Of a stretch of 64,000 nucleotides of DNA, positions 43,000 through 51,644 are shown one piece after another. The notes under the pieces were generated by a model. It saw only the letters and a list, made by a program, of their open reading frames with translations, searched no databases and was not told where the DNA came from. The stretch is from NCBI RefSeq assembly GCF_003570725.1, contig NZ_QWVS01000005.1:1-64000 (forward strand), written 5' to 3'. The stretch comes from Peribacillus asahii. Its GTDB lineage: Bacteria > Bacillota > Bacilli > Bacillales > DSM-1321. The position numbers and the translations under genes were made by a program. Every line of letters starts with the position of its first letter. Positions within the stretch are counted from its first letter, which is position 1.

Positions 43000-45180
43000 T
43001 TAGGATTGTTTTACTGCAAATTTAGCTTTTGCTTCTAAACGACGACGATGTAAAATTGGCTCTGTATATCCATTTGGTTGATCATAGCCTAAGAAAATTA
43101 AATCACTTGCTGCTTGGAAAGCTACTGAATTTTCATAATCAGGACTCATTGGACGATATGCAGCATCTCCCGCATTTTGTTCGTCAACGAGCTTTGCCAT
43201 ACGTTGTAAAGTTTCCTCTACTTGTTCTTTTGTTACAATACCATGGTGAAGCCAGTTTGCCACGTGTTGACTAGAAATTCGAAGTGTAGCACGATCTTCC
43301 ATTAAACCAATATTGTTGATATCCGGCACTTTTGAACAACCTACACCTTGTTCTACCCAACGTACTACATAGCCAAGAATACCTTGTGCATTGTTATCTA
43401 ATTCCGCTTGAATTTCTTCAGGGCTCCATTGTGGATTTTCTGCTAATGGAAGCGTTAAAATATCATCTTTTAAATCACTTGTTTGATTCTTTAATTCATT
43501 TTGAACTTCTGTTACATCTACTTGATGATAATGAAGCGCATGTAATGTCGCTCCTGTTGGTGATGGAACCCAAGCAGTATTGGCCCCAGCTTTTAAATGA
43601 CCGATTTTTTGCTTAATCATTTCAGCCATTAAATCTGGCATTGCCCACATTCCTTTCCCGATTTGGGCACGACCTTGTAAGCCAGTATTTAAACCAATGT
43701 TTACATTAGATTTTTCATAGCTTTGCAGCCATGTTGTTGCTTTCATATCATTTTTGCGAATCATGACGCCTGCTTCCATAGATGTGTGCATTTCATCACC
43801 CGTACGATCTAGGAATCCTGTATTAATGAAGGCAATACGATCTTTTACTGCATAAATGCTGTTTTTCAAGTTCAATGATGTACGGCGCTCTTCATCCATA
43901 ACCCCAATTTTTAATGTGTGGCGTTCTAACCCAAGCATATCTTCAATTCGGTTAAATAACGTATTCGCAAATGCTGCTTCTCGAGAACCGTGCATTTTCG
44001 GCTTAACGATATAAATAGAGCCCTTCGCTGTATTTCTATATTTTCCATTTCCTAAAAGCGTATGCTTCGCAATTAAACTTGTAATTACGCCATCCATAAT
44101 CCCTTCATACACTTCATTTCCATCCGCATCTAAAATGGCTGAATTCGTCATTAAATGCCCTACATTACGAACAAATAATAGAGAGCGACCATTTAACGAA
44201 ATTTCTCCTCCATTTACCGATGTGTACGTACGGTCAGGATTCATCGTTCTTGTCATCTCTTTATTTCCTTTAGCGAAAGTCGCTGACAAATCACCTTTCA
44301 TTAATCCTAACCAATTGCGGTATACTAGCGTTTTATCTTCCGCATCAACAGCAGCAACGGAGTCTTCACAGTCCATAATTGTTGTTGTTGCAGCTTCTAG
44401 TAAAATATCTTTTACACCAGCTGCATCATCTTTACCAATTGGATGATTGCGGTCGATTTGGATTTCAAAATGCATTCTATTATTTTTTAGTAACACGGCT
44501 GAAGGCTCTGCTTCATTTCCTTGGTAACCAATTAATTTTTCACTTTCGGCCAAAGTAGTTGTTTGACCATTGTTTAATGTAACAATTAGTTGTCCTGCCT
44601 CAATTTTGTATTGTGCTGCCTCTTTATGAGAGCCATTTTGTAACGGAGCAGCTTGATCTAGGAAATTGCGTGCAAAGTCAATAACCTTTTGACCACGAAC
44701 TGGGTTATAACGAGGTGTAACCTCGGCCCCATCCTCTTCGCTAATAGCATCTGTTCCATAAAGTGCGTCATATAAGCTCCCCCAGCGAGCGTTCGCTGCA
44801 TTAATCGCATAGCGACCATTATTAACAGGTACAACTAATTGAGGTCCGCCTTGAATCGCAATCTCGTCATCTACATTTTCTGAACCGATTTGAAAATCGG
44901 CTACTTCCTCTTCTAAATAACCAATGCTTTGTAAAAATGCTTTGTATTCTTCACTATTAAACTCTTTATGTTCTAAATGCCAAGTATTAATTTTATTTTG
45001 AAGCTCGTCGCGGATAGCTAATAGCTCTTTGTTTTCAGGTGTTAAATCTGTAATGATCCTTTCGAAACCTGCCCAAAATTGCTCCGTTGTTAAACCACTT
45101 TCTGGTAAAGCTTCTTGATTCACAAAATTATACAATTCATTTGCTACTTGTAAACTACCAACCTTTACATATTGAGTCAT
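43000..45180 (-). CDS. glcB: malate synthase G
   Basis: The protein of about 726 residues shows the long isoform G layout: [48 protein letters not shown] and [17 protein letters not shown]. It joins glyoxylate and acetyl-CoA to malate. The single-chain G form acts alone in glycolate/glyoxylate use, without isocitrate lyase, and none is seen here. The ATG at 45180 is placed after GGAGGAAAG; an in-frame TTG at 45195 is earlier. It gives the acetyl-CoA from the catabolic island and any glyoxylate a joint outlet. Confidence 0.95.
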   Translation of the reverse strand: MTQYVKVGSLQVANELYNFVNQEALPESGLTTEQFWAGFERIITDLTPENKELLAIRDELQNKINTWHLEHKEFNSEEYKAFLQSIGYLEEEVADFQIGSENVDDEIAIQGGPQLVVPVNNGRYAINAANARWGSLYDALYGTDAISEEDGAEVTPRYNPVRGQKVIDFARNFLDQAAPLQNGSHKEAAQYKIEAGQLIVTLNNGQTTTLAESEKLIGYQGNEAEPSAVLLKNNRMHFEIQIDRNHPIGKDDAAGVKDILLEAATTTIMDCEDSVAAVDAEDKTLVYRNWLGLMKGDLSATFAKGNKEMTRTMNPDRTYTSVNGGEISLNGRSLLFVRNVGHLMTNSAILDADGNEVYEGIMDGVITSLIAKHTLLGNGKYRNTAKGSIYIVKPKMHGSREAAFANTLFNRIEDMLGLERHTLKIGVMDEERRTSLNLKNSIYAVKDRIAFINTGFLDRTGDEMHTSMEAGVMIRKNDMKATTWLQSYEKSNVNIGLNTGLQGRAQIGKGMWAMPDLMAEMIKQKIGHLKAGANTAWVPSPTGATLHALHYHQVDVTEVQNELKNQTSDLKDDILTLPLAENPQWSPEEIQAELDNNAQGILGYVVRWVEQGVGCSKVPDINNIGLMEDRATLRISSQHVANWLHHGIVTKEQVEETLQRMAKLVDEQNAGDAAYRPMSPDYENSVAFQAASDLIFLGYDQPNGYTEPILHRRRLEAKAKFAVKQS

Positions 45181-45433
45181 GTTTCTTTCCTCCAAACTAT
45201 TAATAAAAAATTAAGATAATTCAGCGTTTGTTATTACGAAACGCTGTTTTTTATTCATGTTGAAAATATAACATACTACTATGGGAATATTCAATAAATT
45301 TTCCAAAATATATTTTTTATTTCATAAAATTGTAAACGTCCCCTCACTTATTGAAGGATTTTGACGATTCATGAAGAATATATTTAGTTTATCATTCGTT
45401 TAAAAGTATCACATTGCCGAAAGGATGAAATTC

Positions 45434-46267
45434 ATGCCATTACATAATCCAATCAAAATCGTACGTATTCCAATTTCCACGCCAACTCTATGGCCAAATA
45501 CAACAACAAATTGTTATTTAATTGGGAATAAGCAAGAAAGTATATTAGTTGATGCGGGATACGATCAGGAGATAACGAAAGAGGAGTTAAACAAAGCGCT
45601 TAAGGAAAATGATTTAGCCATACCAAAATCTATTATTCTTACACATTCTCACCGGGATCATGCACCGGGGGTTCGTCAATTAATGGATTGGTCTCCTGTG
45701 ATTTATTGCCACCCAAAAGAAAAACAAGCCATCTTGAAAGCGATTTTTCCAGTGCATACAGTATCGATGCTAAACGATGGTGATGTCATACATATAGCTG
45801 ACCTAGAAATAATGATTATTCATAGTCCAGGACACACTCCAGGCATGTTAAACCTTTATATACCTTCTAAACAAATTCTCCTTGCCGGGGACAATATTTT
45901 ATTTGAAGGAACAACCTGGATTGGTCCCCCAGAAGGAGATATGAGTGATTATATTCATACTTTAGAACGTTTACAGCACTTGGATTTAGCAAAAATTGGA
46001 CCAGGACATGGTGAATGGGTCGAACATCCCTATAAACAAATTGAATTTGTATTAAACCGTAGATTATACCGAGAAAACCAAATTCAATCTCTACTTTTAA
46101 AACATCAGCAATTAACCTCTACAAGTTTGACAGAAATGATTTATGAAAAGAATATTCATCCAAGTGTTTTTGAGGTTGCAAAAAAAACGACAGAGGCCCA
46201 TCTAATCAAGTTGATGAAGGAAGGCAAAGTTTCACTACACGATTCATGGTACTCTATTCACTCTTGA
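45434..46267 (+). CDS. metallo-beta-lactamase-fold hydrolase
   Basis: The protein of about 277 residues has the metal site LTHSHRDHAPG, a second His in HSPGHTPGM, GDNILF and GPGHGEWVEHP. It has a C-terminal winged-helix-like region as in LACTB2/YflN-type hydrolases. Likely substrates are thioesters, lactones or RNA ends; not resolvable here. The ATG at 45434 fits the GAAAGG site; the ATG at 45425 overlaps it. Confidence 0.85.
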   Translation: MPLHNPIKIVRIPISTPTLWPNTTTNCYLIGNKQESILVDAGYDQEITKEELNKALKENDLAIPKSIILTHSHRDHAPGVRQLMDWSPVIYCHPKEKQAILKAIFPVHTVSMLNDGDVIHIADLEIMIIHSPGHTPGMLNLYIPSKQILLAGDNILFEGTTWIGPPEGDMSDYIHTLERLQHLDLAKIGPGHGEWVEHPYKQIEFVLNRRLYRENQIQSLLLKHQQLTSTSLTEMIYEKNIHPSVFEVAKKTTEAHLIKLMKEGKVSLHDSWYSIHS

Positions 46268-46271
46268 TTTC

Positions 46272-46916
46272 TTACCTAGGCATGAGCAGTGCTCCTCCTT
46301 TTTGATAATTGATAACTGTTTGAAGTGCAGTAACCGTTGGAGGAGCAAGAAGCATATTTCCATTTTGATAGGACAATAAAGCTTCCTCTGGAGCAATCCA
46401 AAAAGCTTTGTCAATTTCGTTTAAATCAGGCTTCGGGATTTGTCCCTCAGGTAATTCCGCTAGAAAAAATCGAGTATCGAAGCGATAAGCGCTTTCTTTT
46501 GGAGTAATTCGGTGTCCAAAATATCGCAGACAATCAAGATGAAGGCGAATGTTTTCTTGCTCTAATAATTGTGCAAATGAAATGTCACGATTCACAAGGA
46601 GACGACGATATTCCTGTTCCGTTTCTTTTTGAAATTGAATAGGAAATCCGTCGCCTTGACTGCCAAATAAAACCCCGACTTCTTCGAATATCTCTCGTAC
46701 TGCAGCGATATAATGAGCAGAATTAAATGGCTCATTCGATATCGAGTGAGTTATGTATGCAGGATCTACGACATAATCTCCTTCTTCTAACGCTCCGCCT
46801 GGAAACACATAAAAGCCGGCTAGAAACTTCATCGTCGCTGGTCGCTTCGTTAAATAAACCCTAGACATATGATCGATTAAAACAACGGTTGATGCAGGTC
46901 TTGGAATTACAGTCAT
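46272..46916 (-). CDS. NUDIX hydrolase with split Nudix box (NUDT19-like)
   Basis: The product of about 214 residues has FPGGALEEGD separated by an insertion of about 25 residues from AAVREIFEEVGVLFG, instead of the compact Nudix box. This spacing is known from the NUDT7/NUDT19 group of CoA and acyl-CoA diphosphatases. Start: ATG at 46916, after GGGGTGGG; 46931 is also in frame. It ends four bases from the convergent hydrolase gene. Confidence 0.8.
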   Translation of the reverse strand: MTVIPRPASTVVLIDHMSRVYLTKRPATMKFLAGFYVFPGGALEEGDYVVDPAYITHSISNEPFNSAHYIAAVREIFEEVGVLFGSQGDGFPIQFQKETEQEYRRLLVNRDISFAQLLEQENIRLHLDCLRYFGHRITPKESAYRFDTRFFLAELPEGQIPKPDLNEIDKAFWIAPEEALLSYQNGNMLLAPPTVTALQTVINYQKGGALLMPR

Positions 46917-47114
46917 AACGGCCCACCCCATTTTCTATAATTTACCACATAACAATATTCAACTTTTGAGCGGCGTTTCCCTTCCTGCTCCTTCTTTAAA
47001 TACAGAGAATCACCCTTTTGTCTAAATATTGACACATAAACTTCTCATCATGAACATTTCATTCCTTTAATAAAATAAGCATAGGTTCTTCATAGATAAA
47101 AGGAGGCTACGGTT

Positions 47115-48260
47115 ATCTGGTCTAAACTTATAAGTCAAAAAAAAATAACACTCCTTGAACCTCTTGCCACAATCAAACAAGACTTAAAAGTAAGAAGTCA
47201 ACAGCCTTCTATAAAAACAGAACTCTCTTCCGAAGAAAGAACATTAATCGAACAAATCAAATTTAAAACAAACAAATCGAATCAAAATAATATAACAAGA
47301 ACGAAAGCCTATCTTGACTTTTATCAGTGCCATCCCGAAGTGCATTGGGCTTTTCTAGGACATATGGTGTCGCGAAATGGCGGCTGGAATATGACCGATT
47401 TAAAGGGCGGGCTTCTTCCTCGATTACTAACAAAAAAAGAATATCAGTCCTTTTTCACATTTTTAGAGCGAGGGAATTGGCTGATTTTTCAAGATGTATT
47501 TCCCCAATTTTTACTTTATGAAGAGAGCATCAAAAGAGAAAAAAATCTTTTTTATCTTTTGCCTCATTTTCATGTGTCGCTGTTCATGGAAATAATTTGG
47601 AATCATTTTTTAGAAGATTATGATTCATATACACTAACAATTGCCTTAATCATTAATGAGCAAAGCTATTTAGAATTAAGAGTGATAGACAACCCTGTTT
47701 TTAAAAAGAGCATTTTTAACACTTTAGAATTTAAACTACAAGATTTATTATCAATGAATCAAATTCTTTTTCCTTATTTAGAAAATGACAAAGTAAAGCT
47801 AATTGGTGAGACCTTACATCATTTTGAAAGCTTACACCGACGAATTTTATTAGGAAAACGACTATATTCTATTTTGTTTGCAGATTCAAAACGGTTAAAT
47901 AAAATCGAGCAATGGGCATATCTGACCCCTCATTTAGGTTCTAGAAAAGATTATTGGCCTCATATTTTTCATGATATCGATGAAGGGGTTCCAGGAAGAT
48001 TGTTGAAACGAAGGCTCAAGTCATGCCAGCTGCTTCCAGGCTCCCTACGCTTCTATAGTCCTAAATTAGAATTCGTATGGAAAGATTGCGTACATGAGGA
48101 GGCTGAAATCAAGGAATGGTATGAAGATTGGCAAGTTGTTTATTACTTAATTAATTCAGAAGAAACAATAAATGGAGAGATTGAAGATGAATATTGCCAA
48201 ACACTTGAAAGAATCGAGCTCACAACGATCGCTAAAAAAGCGATTTTTCTCCGGAACTAA
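47115..48260 (+). CDS. DUF2515 family protein (YppC-like), apparently starting at AUC
   Basis: The homologous frame runs from an in-frame TAA (47097) to 48260 without any ATG, GTG, TTG or CTG before the GTG at 47340. That GTG falls inside conserved DUF2515 sequence (NNITRTKAYLDFYQCHPE precedes HWAFLGHMVSRNGGWN). A perfect AAAGGAGG (47098-47106 region) lies 8 bases before ATC at 47115, giving 381 residues. I therefore annotate a non-canonical AUC start. Function of the family is unknown; sequence suggests a soluble, mostly helical protein. Alternatives are a base error or loss of the start codon. Confidence 0.7.
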   Translation: MWSKLISQKKITLLEPLATIKQDLKVRSQQPSIKTELSSEERTLIEQIKFKTNKSNQNNITRTKAYLDFYQCHPEVHWAFLGHMVSRNGGWNMTDLKGGLLPRLLTKKEYQSFFTFLERGNWLIFQDVFPQFLLYEESIKREKNLFYLLPHFHVSLFMEIIWNHFLEDYDSYTLTIALIINEQSYLELRVIDNPVFKKSIFNTLEFKLQDLLSMNQILFPYLENDKVKLIGETLHHFESLHRRILLGKRLYSILFADSKRLNKIEQWAYLTPHLGSRKDYWPHIFHDIDEGVPGRLLKRRLKSCQLLPGSLRFYSPKLEFVWKDCVHEEAEIKEWYEDWQVVYYLINSEETINGEIEDEYCQTLERIELTTIAKKAIFLRN

Positions 48261-48648
48261 ACATATATCAGTTGTGATTCCTACCCTACTTCTCGCTTCA
48301 CTCATTGGAACGTACCTTGATCTTTATTTTGTTGGAAAAGGTATATACCACTTTCCTAAAAGGCCCTTGCCTGAGATTTTTTCAATCAATATTTTCTTTA
48401 CATTGATTGGGCTCCCACTGTTCGTTGGCTTATATATATGTGTGTGTCAGAAAGTAAACGTCTGGAAAAAAGCAGCGCTCATTCTCCTCTTAAGCCTATT
48501 TATATCTATTGGCGAAAAGCAAGCAGAAACATGGGGACTTTTCATTCACAACGATTCATGGAAGCATATCTATTCATTTATTGGTTATGCACTGTATCTA
48601 ACATTCATTTATGTTTTTTATCGTTGGGTTAAACGAATTAGAGATTAA
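48187..48648 (+). CDS. CBO0543-like small integral membrane protein
   Basis: The protein of about 153 residues has a basic N-terminus and four or five hydrophobic segments (VVIPTLLLASLIGTYLDLYF, INIFFTLIGLPLFVGLYICV, AALILLLSLFIS, IYSFIGYALYLTFIYVF). It resembles the CBO0543 family of spore-former membrane proteins of unknown role. The ATG at 48187 follows GGAGAG; the gene overlaps the end of the DUF2515 gene by 74 bases, so translation is coupled. Confidence 0.75.
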   Translation: MNIAKHLKESSSQRSLKKRFFSGTKHISVVIPTLLLASLIGTYLDLYFVGKGIYHFPKRPLPEIFSINIFFTLIGLPLFVGLYICVCQKVNVWKKAALILLLSLFISIGEKQAETWGLFIHNDSWKHIYSFIGYALYLTFIYVFYRWVKRIRD

Positions 48649-48796
48649 TCTTCATAACATTTTCGTTATTTTAATATGGTTAAAACGATGAAACATACGA
48701 AGCAAAAACCCAAATATTTTAACTATTTTCTGTTTGATGAATTAAACGAGTAAGAAAAATAAAAATATTTAATTAGGGGTTCTTAACTTACTATGC

Positions 48797-48890
48797 TATA
48801 CTTAGAACAACCTTTTAAGTTTTAAACTTTTTTCTTCACTTGTACCATGCGCCCTACTCTTATATTGAGTAGGGTTTTCTATATTTTTTT
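48797..48890 (+). ncRNA. possible small RNA with its own promoter and terminator
   Basis: An extended -10 box TGCTATACT (48794-48802) is followed about 50 bases later by a GC-containing hairpin CCCTACTC/GAGTAGGG (48852-48874) and a T-rich tail ending in TTTTTTT. A transcript of roughly 80 bases without an open reading frame would result. The -35 is poor. Alternatively the hairpin is simply a distant terminator of the upstream membrane protein gene. Confidence 0.3.
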
Positions 48891-48967
48891 AAACGAGCAT
48901 CTGAATTTTACTGATATATGATGTATTTAAACGAATGATTCTGCTTGCGAGTTATTTAAAGAAAATT

Positions 48968-48998
48968 AAAAAACAGACTCTAATTAAAGAATCTGTTT
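48968..48998 (-). terminator. terminator of the cold-shock gene
   Basis: Minus-strand AAACAGATTC pairs with GAGTCTGTTT (one G-U), followed by TTTTAATTTT. Confidence 0.7.
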
Positions 48999-49024
48999 GT
49001 ATAGATGTTTAGTTATTGTTGCTA

Positions 49025-49225
49025 TTAAGCTTTTTGAACGTTAGCAGCTTGAGCTCCACGAGCACCTTGCTCAACGTCAAAAGTTACTTTTTGACCTTCG
49101 TCTAATGATTTGAAACCTTCACTTTGGATAGCAGAGAAGTGTACGAATACGTCGTCTCCATTTTCACGCTCGATAAATCCGAAACCTTTTTCTGCATTAA
49201 ACCATTTAACTGTACCTTGTTCCAT
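49025..49225 (-). CDS. csp: cold-shock protein (CspB/CspD type)
   Basis: A 66-residue single OB-fold protein with both RNA-binding motifs, KGFGFIERE and VFVHFSAI. It is an RNA chaperone that keeps mRNA single-stranded at low temperature. AGGAGG lies at good distance from the ATG, and the promoter at 49346-49374 implies a 5' leader of about 110 bases, typical for cold-shock mRNAs. Confidence 0.97.
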   Translation of the reverse strand: MEQGTVKWFNAEKGFGFIERENGDDVFVHFSAIQSEGFKSLDEGQKVTFDVEQGARGAQAANVQKA

Positions 49226-49561
49226 TTTTGTTGCCTCCTAGTGTGTTAAACACACAGTATATTACTATTCTTGCCCAAAGTGATCATCAAGACGAAAAGT
49301 CAAACTTATACTATCCTTTACACCGAACAAAAATAATTCTTTTTTATCATAACAGAGTTTGGAAAGGAATGCAAATTATATTATCGATTGGATTCAATTG
49401 ATAATATGAGGAAGTGATTTGGTGTTTAATTTCACTTCCTTAATTTAATTGATAACTCATTTCGCTCCACTCTTGATTAGTCTCCAATGTCGAATTTTTC
49501 TGCACGATTTAATATAGCTTTAAAGGACAGTTTCGTATAATTATCCATATTGAGGATTTAA
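49226..49561. other. 336-base intergenic region: csp leader and promoter, dbpA downstream region
   Basis: Includes the csp leader (49226 to about 49339), its promoter, and a hairpin GAGGAAGTGA/TTCACTTCCTT near 49409-49442 followed by AATTTAATT on the plus strand. That hairpin could separate the two minus-strand genes, though its minus-strand T-run is poor. Confidence 0.5.
49346..49374 (-). promoter_or_regulatory. sigma-A promoter of the cold-shock gene
   Basis: Minus-strand TTGCAT (49369-49374), 17 bases, TATGAT (49346-49351). Confidence 0.7.
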
Positions 49562-51007
49562 TTACTTGATAGCCTTGCTAACTTTCAGCTTCTTTCCTTT
49601 GATTGTTGTATTTTCCATGGCTTGTAAGACTAGAGAGCCCTTTCCATTAAGAATATCAACATATGACAAATTATCCTGGATTGTTATAATGCCAATATCA
49701 TCTGCTGTTACTCCAGGAATTTTTGCAATCGTTCCAACAAAATCTACAGCTCGGATCTTCTTGTTTTTCCCTCCATTAAAATGCAGTTTTAGAATATCTT
49801 TATTTATTCGAGCAGTTTTATTATTTTTAACGACTCGGCGGCCGCTTACTTTTTCTTCAAAAGCGGCTCTTTCTCTAGCAACTTCCTCATTTGTAGGAGC
49901 TTCTATTGTAGGTATTTCAAAACCAATGTATTTTTCAATTGCTTTAAGGAATTTTCCTTCATAAGGTGTCGCAAACGTAATCGCTTTTCCTTTATTGCCT
50001 GCGCGACCAGTTCTTCCTGTTCGGTGGACATAGCTCTCTTTTTCCATGGGGACATCATAATTGATGACAAGTGTCACCTTATCAATATCAATGCCTCTCG
50101 CGGCTACATCAGTGGCTACAAGATAACGAAAATTCCCCATTTTGAAACCATCCATAACCGCAAACCGTACTTCTTGTTCTAACCCTCCATGAAGTCTTTC
50201 ACAAGAATAATTCGATGCTTCCAATTCGGTAAATACTGTATCTACATGTTCCTTGGTTCTGCAAAAAATAATACAGCTATCTGGATTCTCAACGACTGTA
50301 ACGTCTTTAAGAAGTGAAATTTTTTCTTCTTCTTTAACTTCGAGTAAAAGATGTTCAATTGTATCCGTTGTTATCCCAGTGGCAGCAATTTCAATATTAA
50401 TAGGACTTTTCATATATTTATGGCAAAGACTTTCAACATCTCTAGGTAACGTGGCGGAAAACACCATTGTTGCTCTATTTAAAGGAATTTCATTTATAAT
50501 TGCTTCTACTTCGTCGATAAAACCCATATTAAGCATTTCATCAGCTTCATCTATTATAAGATACTTTACTTGATCTAAAACTAGAGTTCCTCTTTCAATA
50601 TGGTCGATAACACGCCCAGGTGTCCCGACAACTACATGATTTTTTTGTTTCAATTCTTCTTTTTGTTTCGCAAAAGGTTCTTTTCCATAAACGGCCATGG
50701 CTTTAATTCGTTTAAATCTTCCAATGTTCGTTATATCTTCTCGAACTTGGACAGCAAGCTCCCTAGTTGGTGTAAGAATAATTGCCTGTGGCTTTTTTTC
50801 TTCCCATTCAATCATTTCGCAAATAGGTATACCGAAGGATGCAGTCTTGCCACTGCCTGTTTGAGATTTTACTACAAGATCTTTTTTTTCCATTGCTAAT
50901 GGTATTACGTTACTCTGAACCTCTGTGGGAATTTCGTATTTTAACACAGCAAGTGCTCTTTTTATTTCATCGCTTAAATTATAATCCTCAAAATTTCTTT
51001 TCCTCAT
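49562..51007 (-). CDS. dbpA: DEAD-box RNA helicase DbpA (YxiN)
   Basis: A 481-residue DEAD-box protein with [27 protein letters not shown] at about residue 153, SAT and [10 protein letters not shown]. The C-terminal domain of about 75 residues ([20 protein letters not shown] onward) matches the YxiN/DbpA RNA-binding domain that recognises hairpin 92 of 23S rRNA. It acts in late assembly of the 50S ribosomal subunit. Its length equals that of YxiN (about 480). Confidence 0.95.
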   Translation of the reverse strand: MRKRNFEDYNLSDEIKRALAVLKYEIPTEVQSNVIPLAMEKKDLVVKSQTGSGKTASFGIPICEMIEWEEKKPQAIILTPTRELAVQVREDITNIGRFKRIKAMAVYGKEPFAKQKEELKQKNHVVVGTPGRVIDHIERGTLVLDQVKYLIIDEADEMLNMGFIDEVEAIINEIPLNRATMVFSATLPRDVESLCHKYMKSPINIEIAATGITTDTIEHLLLEVKEEEKISLLKDVTVVENPDSCIIFCRTKEHVDTVFTELEASNYSCERLHGGLEQEVRFAVMDGFKMGNFRYLVATDVAARGIDIDKVTLVINYDVPMEKESYVHRTGRTGRAGNKGKAITFATPYEGKFLKAIEKYIGFEIPTIEAPTNEEVARERAAFEEKVSGRRVVKNNKTARINKDILKLHFNGGKNKKIRAVDFVGTIAKIPGVTADDIGIITIQDNLSYVDILNGKGSLVLQAMENTTIKGKKLKVSKAIK

Positions 51008-51244
51008 GTATTAACCTCATTTTTTTGTATTATCCGACTTATATATAGAATTCTCTCAAAGAAATATTATATGTAAACTCCGAATATAGTTCATTATACT
51101 TGAAATACCAAACAAATCGGCTTTTATTTTTATTACATCAAATTTCCGGATTAAATAATCTTTTTTACTAAACGTAGTATTGGATTTGATTTTGGATTAA
51201 TTGTTCATACTAATTATAAAATATCTGTTACAGAAGGAGATTAT

Positions 51245-51442
51245 ATGCCAAATCAAAAAAATACTCGCCATAATACAGTTCCATATAAAAATCAAGTTAA
51301 TCGATTAAATAAAGAAGATGATACGTATGGCATACTTAAACAAGCAATAGAAGTGGATACAGATGTCAATGAAGACCCAAATCGGGAAAAATTATTAGAT
51401 GAATCAGTCGATGCTTTTTTAGAATGGAAAGCAAAACAGTAA
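51245..51442 (+). CDS. small hydrophilic protein of unknown function
   Basis: A 65-residue, charged protein without membrane segments (ending SVDAFLEWKAKQ). AGAAGGAG lies a few bases before the ATG, and the amino-acid composition is that of a real Bacillus protein. I do not recognise the family. It is divergent from dbpA and may share its intergenic control region. Confidence 0.6.
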   Translation: MPNQKNTRHNTVPYKNQVNRLNKEDDTYGILKQAIEVDTDVNEDPNREKLLDESVDAFLEWKAKQ

Positions 51443-51606
51443 TATAAGCGCAGGAAGTATCGTTTCTCATATTTCACAATAGATTAAAAATTCCGTTTCT
51501 ATTTCTATTTAAATTATTCTGATTCTTCGTTTAAGTAAAAACCTCCACAATCTCTACTGAACATATCCAATTTACCAAAAATGTTGTTCATTTCGGATAT
51601 AAATAA

Positions 51607-51639
51607 AGACTGAACCCCCCCCAATATGGTTTCAGTCTT
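51607..51639 (-). terminator. terminator after helD
   Basis: AGACTGAA (51607-51614) pairs with TTCAGTCT (51631-51638), with a loop that includes an uninterrupted run of eight C/G. Minus-strand T-rich tail TTATTTAT. Confidence 0.65.
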
Positions 51640-51644
51640 TCGCT

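Larger units (their letters stand above)
48649..49024. other. 376-base intergenic region
   Basis: Holds the possible small RNA (48797-48890) and the cspA terminator (48968-48998). No protein-coding frame is convincing. Confidence 0.5.
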
